Part shown: one piece after another, positions 1 to 7,256 of the stretch
Layout of the letters: each line of letters starts with the position of its first letter
How positions within the stretch are numbered: the first letter of the stretch is position 1
From: Algoriphagus aestuariicola
GTDB taxonomy: Bacteria > Bacteroidota > Bacteroidia > Cytophagales > Cyclobacteriaceae
Length of the DNA stretch: 64,000 nt
NCBI RefSeq assembly: GCF_017254835.1
Contig: NZ_JAFKCW010000002.1
Span: 666,592 to 730,591, forward strand
Reading direction: 5' to 3'
Translations under genes and position numbers: made by a program
Notes under the pieces: generated by a model
The model's input: only the letters and a program-made list of their open reading frames with translations
What the model was told of the DNA's origin: nothing
Databases searched by the model: none

Positions 1-9
1 CTGTGCTTC

Positions 10-145
10 GCACACAACGTTTCGCAGCTACAAGAAGTTGGCGATTACGGAGACGAAAACTGTCCGCCAGCACTGCACTTGATAAGAAGCTCAAAGCTTC
101 ATATAACCACTGAAACGCCAATTTCTTGTAGGTGCTGTTAGCTGC
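10..145. repeat. Palindromic attC-like element A at the end of gene 138-914
   Basis: This is an imperfect palindrome of about 135 bp. The outer arms, 28-43 and 116-131, are inverted copies matching at 15 of 16 positions. An inner hairpin has arms GAAGCT and AGCTTC separated by CAA (about 87-101). One end carries CACAACG (13-19) and the other GTTAGC (137-142), similar to the conserved ends of integron attC sites, although neither fits the RYYYAAC/GTTRRRY consensus perfectly. The stop codon of the adjacent minus-strand gene lies inside the GCTAAC end, as is common for gene cassettes. No integrase is visible in the window, so the integron link is an inference. Confidence 0.55.
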
Positions 146-914
146 TGCCTTTCTTCCTTTTTGCTTGTAGTTTGTCAAAGTCAAAATATTTTTTTGTCTC
201 TTGGTTTAATATCAGAATTATATTTTGCAGTTCTTCTAAACTATTCTCATTATCATTTAAAACTAACAAGTCATCATTTAGTCTATTCTGATTGGTAAGT
301 AAGTCTTTTTCAACAGACAATCCAACCCACAGATTGCCTTCAATTATTCTTTTGATTGATTGTATTTCGCCAAACTTGTCGTGAAATGAACTTATGCTTA
401 AAAAGCTTTCATAGATAAGTGTAAGTCCGTAAATTTTGTTTAGTTCTTGTTTTGATAATTCTCTTCCGTGTTCTAAAGTTTTATCAGAAATCGATTGAAG
501 ATTGATTGTTGAAATAGTCTGTCTTAATTGAAAAGAATATTGACATAATTTCTGCACATTCATTAACAGCATAAAAATAACCCTTGGTTGAACAGAGTTC
601 TTATGTTCTTTAAAATCTAATTTCAGTTTAGTAATGTAATCCTTAATTAATAAAAATTCTTTTTGAGGTTCGTTCTTAACACTTGGTTCAATATATTCAA
701 GCTTTACAGATGTCAATAGATTTAAAACTAAGCCGATTTGTTTTTTTAGATAATATTGAAAGTTTCGTTTGGTGCGAAATTCCTCATATTTTTTTTGTGC
801 AAATGGAATAATTACAGAAGCTATAAGTGTCAAGGTCGCAACTAACAAAACCCAACCGTCCCAATCAATCTTTCCCGATTCTTCAATTATTTTTTCTGGT
901 ACTACTTCTTTCAT
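138..914 (-). CDS. Hypothetical membrane-anchored protein, 258 aa
   Basis: I do not recognise this family. One hydrophobic segment lies near residues 20-38 (WVLLVATLTLIASVIIPFA). A Lys/Glu/Asn-rich, mostly helical region of about 220 residues follows, presumably cytosolic. The start ATG at 914 directly precedes the hydrophobic segment, so it is a reasonable choice. The gene is clearly AT-rich compared with genes after 3.4 kb, and its stop codon lies inside palindromic element A. Together these suggest a mobile, cassette-like gene of foreign origin. Anchored single-TM proteins of this shape are common in accessory regions, but there is no motif that would give a function. Confidence 0.6.
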   Translation of the reverse strand: MKEVVPEKIIEESGKIDWDGWVLLVATLTLIASVIIPFAQKKYEEFRTKRNFQYYLKKQIGLVLNLLTSVKLEYIEPSVKNEPQKEFLLIKDYITKLKLDFKEHKNSVQPRVIFMLLMNVQKLCQYSFQLRQTISTINLQSISDKTLEHGRELSKQELNKIYGLTLIYESFLSISSFHDKFGEIQSIKRIIEGNLWVGLSVEKDLLTNQNRLNDDLLVLNDNENSLEELQNIILILNQETKKYFDFDKLQAKRKKGSS

Positions 915-936
915 ATTTTATTGTTATTAGATTGAC

Positions 937-1248
937 CTACATTGAGTAAAGTGTTTTCAAAAATGTACCATAGTTTCCTATGTCAATAAGCTCATCCTTG
1001 TCTGATTTTATAGCAAGTCCGAAAATATTGGTTTCCTCGTCAAAATAAATCTTATAACCATTTCCGTCTTCGGTCTCTTCTAATACTGTCCATAGTTCGT
1101 AAATATCTGTAGAGTCATTTGAGTTTTTATACTTCTGTTTTGTTGGCTCGATTAAACATTTTGTCAAGTCAAGTCCAAAAACATTTTTTAAGTCTTGTTC
1201 AACTTGCAATTCAAGGCTTATTATCTCTTTTATTTCTTTCGATTTCAT
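937..1248 (-). CDS. Hypothetical small acidic protein, 103 aa
   Basis: The protein is soluble, without a signal peptide or membrane segment. The second half (WTVLEETEDGNGYKIYFDEE) looks like alternating beta strands and turns, ending in an acidic segment with IDIGNYGTFLKTL. The ATG at 1248 is the only good start. It ends 22 bp before the start of the gene at 914, on the same strand, so the two could be co-transcribed. Its 5' side lies about 20 bp from palindromic element B. It is AT-rich like its neighbours. It resembles small immunity-type or SMI1-like proteins only in size and composition; I do not assign a function. Confidence 0.55.
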   Translation of the reverse strand: MKSKEIKEIISLELQVEQDLKNVFGLDLTKCLIEPTKQKYKNSNDSTDIYELWTVLEETEDGNGYKIYFDEETNIFGLAIKSDKDELIDIGNYGTFLKTLYSM

Positions 1249-1272
1249 TTATTTAGGCTTCGTCTTAAGGTT

Positions 1273-1403
1273 GCAGCTAACGGTCTCGGCTATGAGTAGT
1301 TGCGTGGGTTAGCACTTAACTTTGCAAGTACACACCAAACTGAAAATCCGCGAGGATTTTCAGAAGTAGGCGAGATCAAGCAATTACTTATAGCTATTGT
1401 TGT
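1273..1403. repeat. Palindromic attC-like element B between two accessory genes
   Basis: About 130 bp with an outer inverted repeat (GCTATGAGTAGTTGC at 1289-1303 against 1380-1394, 13 of 15 paired). A perfect inner hairpin has arms CTGAAAATCC (1340-1349) and GGATTTTCAG (1354-1363) with the loop GCGA. The ends read GCAGCTAACGG on the left and TTGTTGTGCG on the right, the same end motifs as element A (GCTAAC and GTTGTGC) but in the opposite orientation relative to the genes. It falls exactly between the genes at 937-1248 and 1420-2508. Confidence 0.6.
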
Positions 1404-1419
1404 GCGTTCGTACTTTTAT

Positions 1420-2508
1420 TCAATATTTTCGTTCAAAAGACTGGTCATTGAAACTATATACACCACTGGGGTCTTTTCCCCCAAACCACAATACTCCTTG
1501 TTTGCTTTTATATATAAACCAAATTTGTTCACTCTTAAGTCCATCCTTTTTGGTAAAATTTTTAATGGAATTACCGTCATATCTCCATACACCAGAACCA
1601 TATACAGTACCGAACCAAATATTCCCTAAAGCATCCTCTCCAATGGAAAAAACTTGCTCAAGAGAATTACCTTTGGTATCCTCCTTTTTCAGATTTTGCT
1701 CGTCTGTAAAATTGACTACTTTTTTCCCGTCATATTTAAGGACGCCTATTCCATTATTACCAATCCAAATATTTCCTTTACTATCTTCCATAATGCTACG
1801 GATGTGTAAATATCCTGTCTCGCCATTTAACCCCATTAAAGAGTCGTTCATTATTTTAAAATCTGAACCATCATACCCAATCAATGCGCTATAAGTTCCA
1901 AACCAAACCGCCCCATTTTTGCTTCTGACAAAATTTGTTGAAATTGAATAGCCTTTCTCTAACTCTTGTTTTACCTTAACAGGAAATGAGCGATAAAAAA
2001 GGTTTTTCCCGTCATACTGATACACTCCAGGATTCTGTTCAAGTTTGTTGAAGCCCATTGCTTCATCACCCTTAAACCAAAGGTCATCGTCAGTTAATTT
2101 CCATTGTGTCGTTGCACCGTAATTTCTTTCTTTGTACACAGTCATTTTTTGACCATTATAACTACTTAATCCTTGTCCACATTCAAACCAAATGATACCA
2201 TTTTTATCTTCATAAATGTTCCACACTGAGTTACCACTTAATCCGTTTTCTGTGGTAAAGTATTGGAATTTTCCATTTTGCAGCAAACAAGCTCCTTCGT
2301 TGTAACTGCCAAACCAGATATTTCCTTTACTATCTTCTAAAATTGAACGAATTCCGCTTGTGTATTTCAGTAATTCGTTGTCCGTTTTAGCTTTTACTAT
2401 CTTATTTTCTTTGTTTGATTGAATTTGACTATTGCAAGAGATAGTTATAGCTAATAACAATGTCCAAAAAAGTATAAAAATGTTTTGATTATCTAATTTA
2501 ACTTTCAT
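1420..2508 (-). CDS. Lipoprotein with two-component-regulator propeller repeats
   Basis: A 362-residue protein if started at the ATG at 2508. The upstream ATG at 2529 would put seven extra residues before an otherwise good lipoprotein signal (hydrophobic run, then a Cys in TISCNS). The body consists of repeats of the Reg_prop type: SILEDSKGNIWFGSYN, NIYEDKNGIIWFECG, SIMEDSKGNIWIGNN, SIGEDALGNIWFGT, and a last WFIYKSKQGVLWFGG. These form a beta-propeller as in the sensor half of Bacteroidetes hybrid two-component systems. No kinase or DNA-binding domain follows, so this is a free-standing, membrane-anchored propeller. It is AT-rich and lies in the cassette-like region. Confidence 0.8.
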   Translation of the reverse strand: MKVKLDNQNIFILFWTLLLAITISCNSQIQSNKENKIVKAKTDNELLKYTSGIRSILEDSKGNIWFGSYNEGACLLQNGKFQYFTTENGLSGNSVWNIYEDKNGIIWFECGQGLSSYNGQKMTVYKERNYGATTQWKLTDDDLWFKGDEAMGFNKLEQNPGVYQYDGKNLFYRSFPVKVKQELEKGYSISTNFVRSKNGAVWFGTYSALIGYDGSDFKIMNDSLMGLNGETGYLHIRSIMEDSKGNIWIGNNGIGVLKYDGKKVVNFTDEQNLKKEDTKGNSLEQVFSIGEDALGNIWFGTVYGSGVWRYDGNSIKNFTKKDGLKSEQIWFIYKSKQGVLWFGGKDPSGVYSFNDQSFERKY

Positions 2509-2523
2509 GTCTTTCAGTATGAC

Positions 2524-2530
2524 GCACAAC
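2524..2530. repeat. Isolated GCACAAC end motif upstream of the propeller gene
   Basis: The motif GCACAAC, the end of elements A and B, recurs about 16 bp upstream of the start at 2508. No matching inverted arm is seen beyond it. This suggests that the cassette-like patch ends here, perhaps with a truncated third element. Confidence 0.35.
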
Positions 2531-2716
2531 TCGCTTATTGCTTCACTTTTTACACCTGTTACCTCTAGATTCGGTTCGATAGAGGAGGTTTTGTCTCCTT
2601 TTATTTTTTATTCCTTCTCCTATTCCCCGAGATTAATCCCGATCTCCCCCACCTTCCAAAACAAGAAAAATCCGTCTCACTTCATAAACTGATTTTAGTA
2701 CGATCCTGTGCGCATT

Positions 2717-2837
2717 GATTTCTGAAAATAGGGAAAGGCTTTAGTTTTTGAAAGAGGTAGGTAAAAAAAGTCCACAGTCCACAGTCCGAGCTATCGGACA
2801 AAGGTCCACAGCTCGCTTGGTCAATGAGCCGTCTTGC
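2717..2837. repeat. Direct repeat copy 1 (about 120 bp)
   Basis: The segment from GAAAATAGGGAAAGGC to GAGCCGTCTTGC recurs 540 bp downstream (3257-3376) with only a few substitutions and one single-base indel. Inside it, GTCCACA is itself repeated around the hexamer GAGCTATCGG. The two copies flank the 21-bp minisatellite in the same orientation. Confidence 0.85.
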
Positions 2838-3187
2838 CCCTTCTGAGGTTAGTCAGGTACCTTATTTTGGTACAGCTGTACCTTCCGAGGGTAGTCAGAC
2901 ACCTAATTTTGGTACAGGTGTAGCTTCTGAAGGTAGTGCTGTACCTTATTTGGGTACCCGTCGAGCTTATTTAGAGACAGCGGTAGCTTTTTTAGAGACA
3001 GGTCGAGCCTTTTTGGAGACAGCTGTACCTTCTGAGGGTAGTCGGGTACCTTTTTTAGATACAGCTTTAGCCTTTTTGGTGACAGCGGTACCTTTTTTAG
3101 AGACAGGTCGAGCCTTTTTTGGTACAGCTGTACCTTTCGAGGGTAGTCAGGCACCTAATTTTGGTACAGGTGTAGCTTCTGAAGGTA
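2838..3187. repeat. 21-bp tandem repeat (minisatellite), about 17 units
   Basis: Degenerate units of exactly 21 bp follow each other without a break. Each contains a core such as GGTACAGCTGTACC or GAGACAGGTCGAGC. A higher-order unit of 67 bp at 2869-2935 is repeated almost exactly at 3121-3187. Because the period is a multiple of three and units lack stops, an open frame exists on both strands. On the plus strand (ATG at 2824, stop at 3250-3252) it reads as heptads such as TAVPSEG, SQTPNFG, TGRAFLE. I see no ribosome-binding site or signal peptide, and the start codon sits in the flanking direct repeat. I therefore list it as a repeat; a repetitive protein is possible but not supported. Confidence 0.85.
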
Positions 3188-3256
3188 AAATATACTCCCT
3201 TTGGGCGTGGATTCTTCATAACACTTTTGAAGATCGAGAGTGCGCTCGGTGAAGGT

Positions 3257-3376
3257 GATTTCCGAAAATAGGGAAAGGCTTTAGTTTTTGAAAGGGTAGG
3301 TAAAAAAAGTCCACAGTCCACAGTCCGAGCTATCGGAAAAAGGTCCACAGCTCGCTTGGTAAATGAGCCGTCTTGC
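3257..3376. repeat. Direct repeat copy 2 (about 120 bp)
   Basis: Second copy of the 2717-2837 sequence, in the same orientation, ending 15 bp before the stop codon of the membrane-protein gene at 3392. Weak similarity may extend outward, because TTCATAA precedes both copies. Confidence 0.85.
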
Positions 3377-3391
3377 TTCTCAGGCGGGAGT

Positions 3392-3784
3392 TTACTGAAA
3401 ACTTTCGAGTGTCGCATAGCCTTGGAATCGCAGCGCTGTCGGCTTAGAGGGTACAGGTTGAAACTGCCGTTCTTTTTCCTGCTGCATTTCAAGTTTCCTC
3501 TGAGCCTCCAGGTAGATATAGCCACAAGCCGCCAAAAACAAAATCAAGAGTATCCAATTTGCTTTGCTGAGGGTCTTTACGGGCAAGTAGTAGGCGATAA
3601 AAAGCGAAGCCAAAAAAGCAATGCCTCCAAGCAAAATTCCCCAGCCCAGAACGACGGCACCTCCGGCAAGCCCATGATCCTTTCCCGATTCGATCATGCC
3701 ACCAAGAAACAAACCCACAACTAGAAAGGTCAGCGGCATCAGCAGGAAAAAGGCAATGCTGGCAGGTTTTAGCAGCTTTGACAT
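3392..3784 (-). CDS. Small membrane protein with three hydrophobic segments, 130 aa
   Basis: Hydrophobic stretches near residues 10-30, 41-66 and 74-92 are followed by a short charged tail. The N-terminus (SKLLKPASIAFFLLMP) is typical of an inner-membrane protein. I do not recognise the family. It starts two bases after the stop of the VWA-domain gene, so the two form an operon, and it may anchor or assist the VWA protein. Its 3' end abuts the second 120-bp direct repeat, so the repeat array is inserted immediately downstream of this operon. The C-terminus may have been altered by that event. Confidence 0.7.
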   Translation of the reverse strand: MSKLLKPASIAFFLLMPLTFLVVGLFLGGMIESGKDHGLAGGAVVLGWGILLGGIAFLASLFIAYYLPVKTLSKANWILLILFLAACGYIYLEAQRKLEMQQEKERQFQPVPSKPTALRFQGYATLESFQ

Positions 3785-3786
3785 GG

Positions 3787-5181
3787 CTAAAAGTTCAAAG
3801 TTTTGGAAGTGGACTCGCCCTTTTTGACCTCAATGGTGATCGTCTGCGCACTTTTGTCCTTGTGCACTCCGACCGGTGCTATCTTCACCGAATAGGTACC
3901 GGGATTGAGGAGGAATTCCTTACCCCGGTCGTAGGTTCGCCCGCCTGCGACATTCTTCCCGGACTTGACTTCGGACACGGTCACCACCGCATCGATGGAC
4001 CCACCGTTGACTTGAGCATCGATAAAAGCCGTCCCGGAATCAAACTCATAGGCGAGTGGCGTAACTGCCGCCCCTCCAATCTGTACGCTGTCAATCTCCG
4101 CATAGGTATTGACTCCTTCGATCCTCATGGCCTGGATCGTGACCTTATAGATACCGGGATTCACTTCGGCTTCCTTGGGGGCATCGTAGGTCCGAAAGGT
4201 TGCAGCCACCTTTCCGCTTTGATCCAATACTTTGACCAGACAGTCCCAATTGGCTCCGTTGTTGGTCGTAGTAAGCCTGACCTTTCCCCCGTCAAAACCA
4301 AGATCTTGATGGATGATTTTTTCATCAAAACTTTGGACACCGGAGACGGTAATCATATTCACATCACTTCCCTCCAGGGGTTTTGCCTCCAGGTTGTACT
4401 TGCTGGGAGGCAGGTAGAAAAATGCGGTGTCCCGATAGGTTCTCACGCTGATCGGCTCCCGCTTGGCGACTTGGTCGTAGGCTGTCACCAAAGCGTCTAT
4501 TGGCACTCCGTTTTTCACGGCATATACCGACACGTTTCCTTTAGGCTTATCGACCGTTTCCGAAGTTGCTTCGCTGAGGACTGTTCCCAAAGCTCCGGCG
4601 TCCGAAGCATCGTAATACTGTCCCTCTCCGGCATTGGCAGCGCATTTCAATTGCTCCGTTTCGTCGGCTTTCAAGCCAAAGCCGATGATGTGCATCCGAA
4701 AATCAATACCTTCTTCCTTGGCCTCAGCCACCACCCGACAGATGTCCCCGTCGCAGGATTCTATCCCATCCGTGAGCAGGATGATCGTGGCCTTGGTCTT
4801 CGAAGTTCTCAACTGCTCGATTACCTGGGTCGCCGAATAGGCCAAGGGCGTCATACCCAGCGGTTTGATGGTTTGCAGGGCGGTGGTGATAGCGCCTTTT
4901 GTCCCCTGGGAGGCCTCCACCAAAAACTCCACATCCTTACAGTCGCTTTTATTCCGGTGTCCATAGGCTACCAAACCGATTTTCTGGGCGTCAGGCAGAG
5001 CATTGACCGAAGAGGACAATACCTCCACGGCGATCTCCATCTTGCTTTTCCCCTGCAACTGGCCCCACATCGATCCGCTGGCGTCGTAGATGAAAATGAT
5101 GGGGGAAAGATCTTCCTTTGCCTGTCCCTTACCTTGAAAAGCAAAGGAGAATACCAACGATAAAACAACAACAGCTCTCAT
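3787..5181 (-). CDS. Secreted von Willebrand factor A domain protein
   Basis: 464 residues. An N-terminal signal peptide (RAVVVLSLVFSFAFQGKGQA) targets it to the periplasm. The VWA domain spans about residues 28-210. Its metal-ion-dependent adhesion site is complete: DASGS near residue 34, the Thr of MTPLAYSA, and the Asp of LLTDGIESCDGDIC. The C-terminal half looks like two or three beta-sandwich repeats, each with a GGRTYDRGKEFLLNPGTY-like or RTYDAPKEAEVNPGIY-like motif, suggesting carbohydrate or protein binding. VWA proteins of this kind bind partners through a divalent metal; the partner is not known. It is followed two bases later by a small membrane protein. Confidence 0.85.
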   Translation of the reverse strand: MRAVVVLSLVFSFAFQGKGQAKEDLSPIIFIYDASGSMWGQLQGKSKMEIAVEVLSSSVNALPDAQKIGLVAYGHRNKSDCKDVEFLVEASQGTKGAITTALQTIKPLGMTPLAYSATQVIEQLRTSKTKATIILLTDGIESCDGDICRVVAEAKEEGIDFRMHIIGFGLKADETEQLKCAANAGEGQYYDASDAGALGTVLSEATSETVDKPKGNVSVYAVKNGVPIDALVTAYDQVAKREPISVRTYRDTAFFYLPPSKYNLEAKPLEGSDVNMITVSGVQSFDEKIIHQDLGFDGGKVRLTTTNNGANWDCLVKVLDQSGKVAATFRTYDAPKEAEVNPGIYKVTIQAMRIEGVNTYAEIDSVQIGGAAVTPLAYEFDSGTAFIDAQVNGGSIDAVVTVSEVKSGKNVAGGRTYDRGKEFLLNPGTYSVKIAPVGVHKDKSAQTITIEVKKGESTSKTLNF

Positions 5182-5474
5182 ACGGATAGATTTTGGGTTG
5201 GAAAAAGCCTATGAGTTGGTATGAGTTTTCCTTTGGTGTGGCGCTCAGAAGGAGGCATATTTCAGCCCGTGTTCTTGGATCTTCTGATTGATAGTCAATT
5301 ACTTTCAATTTAAGGAATTTTCAAGGGGAATTGGTCAATCGTAAACACCCATAGAGTGGACAGATCACTTTTTATCGGTCGAAAACCGAAGATATCCAGA
5401 CATGGCCAGGGGAAAAAATAGCTGCCAGGCGCAGAAAAAGCCGGAACGAATACACCGTGGGCCGATAATCCCGG
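5182..5474. other. Intergenic region upstream of the VWA operon
   Basis: It holds the leader of the VWA gene and, at its lower-coded end, the SusD terminator. I see no ORF with coding character and no clear TAnnTTTG element. Confidence 0.5.
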
Positions 5475-5507
5475 AAATAAAAAAACCGGGGAAGAAGTCC
5501 TCCCCGG
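5475..5507 (-). terminator. Rho-independent terminator of the SusCD operon
   Basis: Read on the minus strand, CCGGGGAGGA and its inverted arm TTCCCCGG form a GC-rich hairpin (5486-5507), followed by TTTTTTTATT. It lies 29 bp past the SusD stop codon. Confidence 0.85.
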
Positions 5508-5535
5508 CTGTTGCTAGTCCCAATTTATCCTGGTT

Positions 5536-7227
5536 TTACCAAGGCTTGTTGGTACCCTGGATAATCCAAGGCTTGGACCATTGGTTGTTTGGTCCGATCT
5601 CGACTCCGTACTGGGAAGTCTCCAATCGGCCCACGGCTGTCTCCACTTCCTCTGCATTGAAGTTGAGTTCGTTGTTGCCATAAGGGAACCTTACCGGCAT
5701 CACTGGCTCTCTGGAAGCAGGTCCTACCTGGAAGTCCGGTAGACCGGTTCGCTTGTAGTCAAACCAAGCCTCGGTAGCAGAAGTCCAGTTGGCGATCCAC
5801 TTTTGAGTGAGTACCTGCTCGGCGGTGCCGTCGAAGGCTACTCCTGGCTGGGCGATGAAGTCATCGAAACCGTCGGAAACGCCCCAAGTCTTTAGCGAAG
5901 CCTTGATTCCGTTTTCGTAATGGGTCTGGGCACTTCCGACCGCGTATCCTTTGATCGCCGCTTCGGCTAGGATAAAGCTCACTTCGGCAGTGGAAATCAG
6001 TCTTGCTTTCAGTAGATCATGCTTGGCCAGTCGGTACACATCACCGATTTGGGAAACGTGCTGGTTTTCCAGCTGCTGACCCGGAGTCGGATTGAGGTTG
6101 TGCGCGGATGGGTTGATCAGGCCGGTTGGCAATCCCACATATTCCCGGGTATCCAACTCGTAGCCGAGCAAATCAGGATTGTAGTGACGGGTAAACTTGT
6201 TGCCCGCAGCAATTTCCTGCAAATACTGCTCATCGCCAAGAGAAACAATCCCGTCCTGGATTACGCCATTTTTACGGATGTAAGGATCATAGGCTACCGT
6301 AAGGCTCTTATCCTCTACCCACTGGCAGTGCACTGGTCTGAACCAAACCGTCACACGAGGGTCATTGGTCTCCAACATAGGATCCAGCAGCGTGTTGGCT
6401 GGCTTCAATCGTCTAAAGTTGGAACCCGCGTCATAGGATGCTGCCGAAGGCCAAGAATCGTCAGCCGAAGCGCCCAAGTAAGCCATCACCACATCATCGG
6501 AAGCGTCAGTCAGGTAGTTGCCTGAATTGTAAATGGCCTCGATGCCGGGCTTGGCGATCTCCGGAAGCTTATCCGAAATTCTCATGTAATATCTCAACAG
6601 AAGCGAGTTGGCAAATTTCTGCCAGCGGGTCGCATTACCGGCGAAATAAATGTCATACTGGGGAATCACGTTGGAAGAGGAAGAGCTGCCAAAAATCGTG
6701 GCGGCAGTCTTCAAGTCTTCAATGACACCTTTGTAGATTATTTCTTGGGAATCGTAGACAGGAAACTGATAGTCCAAATCATCCTTGGAACCCTGCAACG
6801 CATAGGTATAGGGCGCATCACCCCAAAGGTCGGTCACCATGCCAAACAGGAAAGACTTCATGGTCAGGCCGATTGCCTTGTGGAATTCCGATCCCACTTC
6901 TTCCGATCTCTTGATCAGAAACTCGTTGGTTCTCAGCAGTGCGTAGTACCCACTCCAATCGCTGGGTCCCCAGTCGTAGCTGTTGTGACCGCTGAACCAG
7001 CCGTCCTTTTGCGTGTGCTGTACCACCCCGGCAACGTCCTGATAACCCAGGTTGAGCATGTTTTTGGCTGCACCCACCATCACGGTAGGCATGAGCATGT
7101 TCACGTTGGCATCGCTCGGAGACACCCCATTGGGGTTGGTATTGACTTCATCTAGGCTTTCGCAGCTACCGAATGCAAACACGGCAACCAGGGAAAGTAC
7201 TTTGGTATGTTTTATCCAATTTTTCAT
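5536..7227 (-). CDS. SusD/RagB-family nutrient-binding lipoprotein
   Basis: 563 residues. The N-terminus has a lipoprotein signal with Cys in FAFGSCESLDEVNTNPNG; the NTNPNG motif after the lipid anchor is typical of the SusD-like_2 group. The tetratricopeptide-like helical body includes YYALLRTNEFLIKRS, ADLWGDAPY-like (TDLWGDAPYTYA) and the late RYYMRISDKLPE and SFILAEAAIKGY motifs. SusD proteins sit on the outer membrane and cap the SusC channel. Here it lies 29 bp downstream of a SusC gene on the same strand and ends in a strong terminator, so the two form one operon. The substrate cannot be read from the sequence. No glycosidase lies next to it, and this subgroup is often tied to peptide or other non-glycan uptake. 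Confidence 0.93.
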   Translation of the reverse strand: MKNWIKHTKVLSLVAVFAFGSCESLDEVNTNPNGVSPSDANVNMLMPTVMVGAAKNMLNLGYQDVAGVVQHTQKDGWFSGHNSYDWGPSDWSGYYALLRTNEFLIKRSEEVGSEFHKAIGLTMKSFLFGMVTDLWGDAPYTYALQGSKDDLDYQFPVYDSQEIIYKGVIEDLKTAATIFGSSSSSNVIPQYDIYFAGNATRWQKFANSLLLRYYMRISDKLPEIAKPGIEAIYNSGNYLTDASDDVVMAYLGASADDSWPSAASYDAGSNFRRLKPANTLLDPMLETNDPRVTVWFRPVHCQWVEDKSLTVAYDPYIRKNGVIQDGIVSLGDEQYLQEIAAGNKFTRHYNPDLLGYELDTREYVGLPTGLINPSAHNLNPTPGQQLENQHVSQIGDVYRLAKHDLLKARLISTAEVSFILAEAAIKGYAVGSAQTHYENGIKASLKTWGVSDGFDDFIAQPGVAFDGTAEQVLTQKWIANWTSATEAWFDYKRTGLPDFQVGPASREPVMPVRFPYGNNELNFNAEEVETAVGRLETSQYGVEIGPNNQWSKPWIIQGTNKPW

Positions 7228-7256
7228 AATCTCTTTTGTTTAATTGAGCGGGTGGA

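Noticed and set aside
2824-3252. 142-codon frame over the 21-bp minisatellite, with heptad repeats
   Set aside because: The period keeps both strands open by itself, and no start signal was found, so coding is not supported although possible.
3778-5163. 461-codon plus-strand frame opposite the VWA gene
   Set aside because: It is antisense to a well-supported signal-peptide VWA protein and has no recognisable domain.
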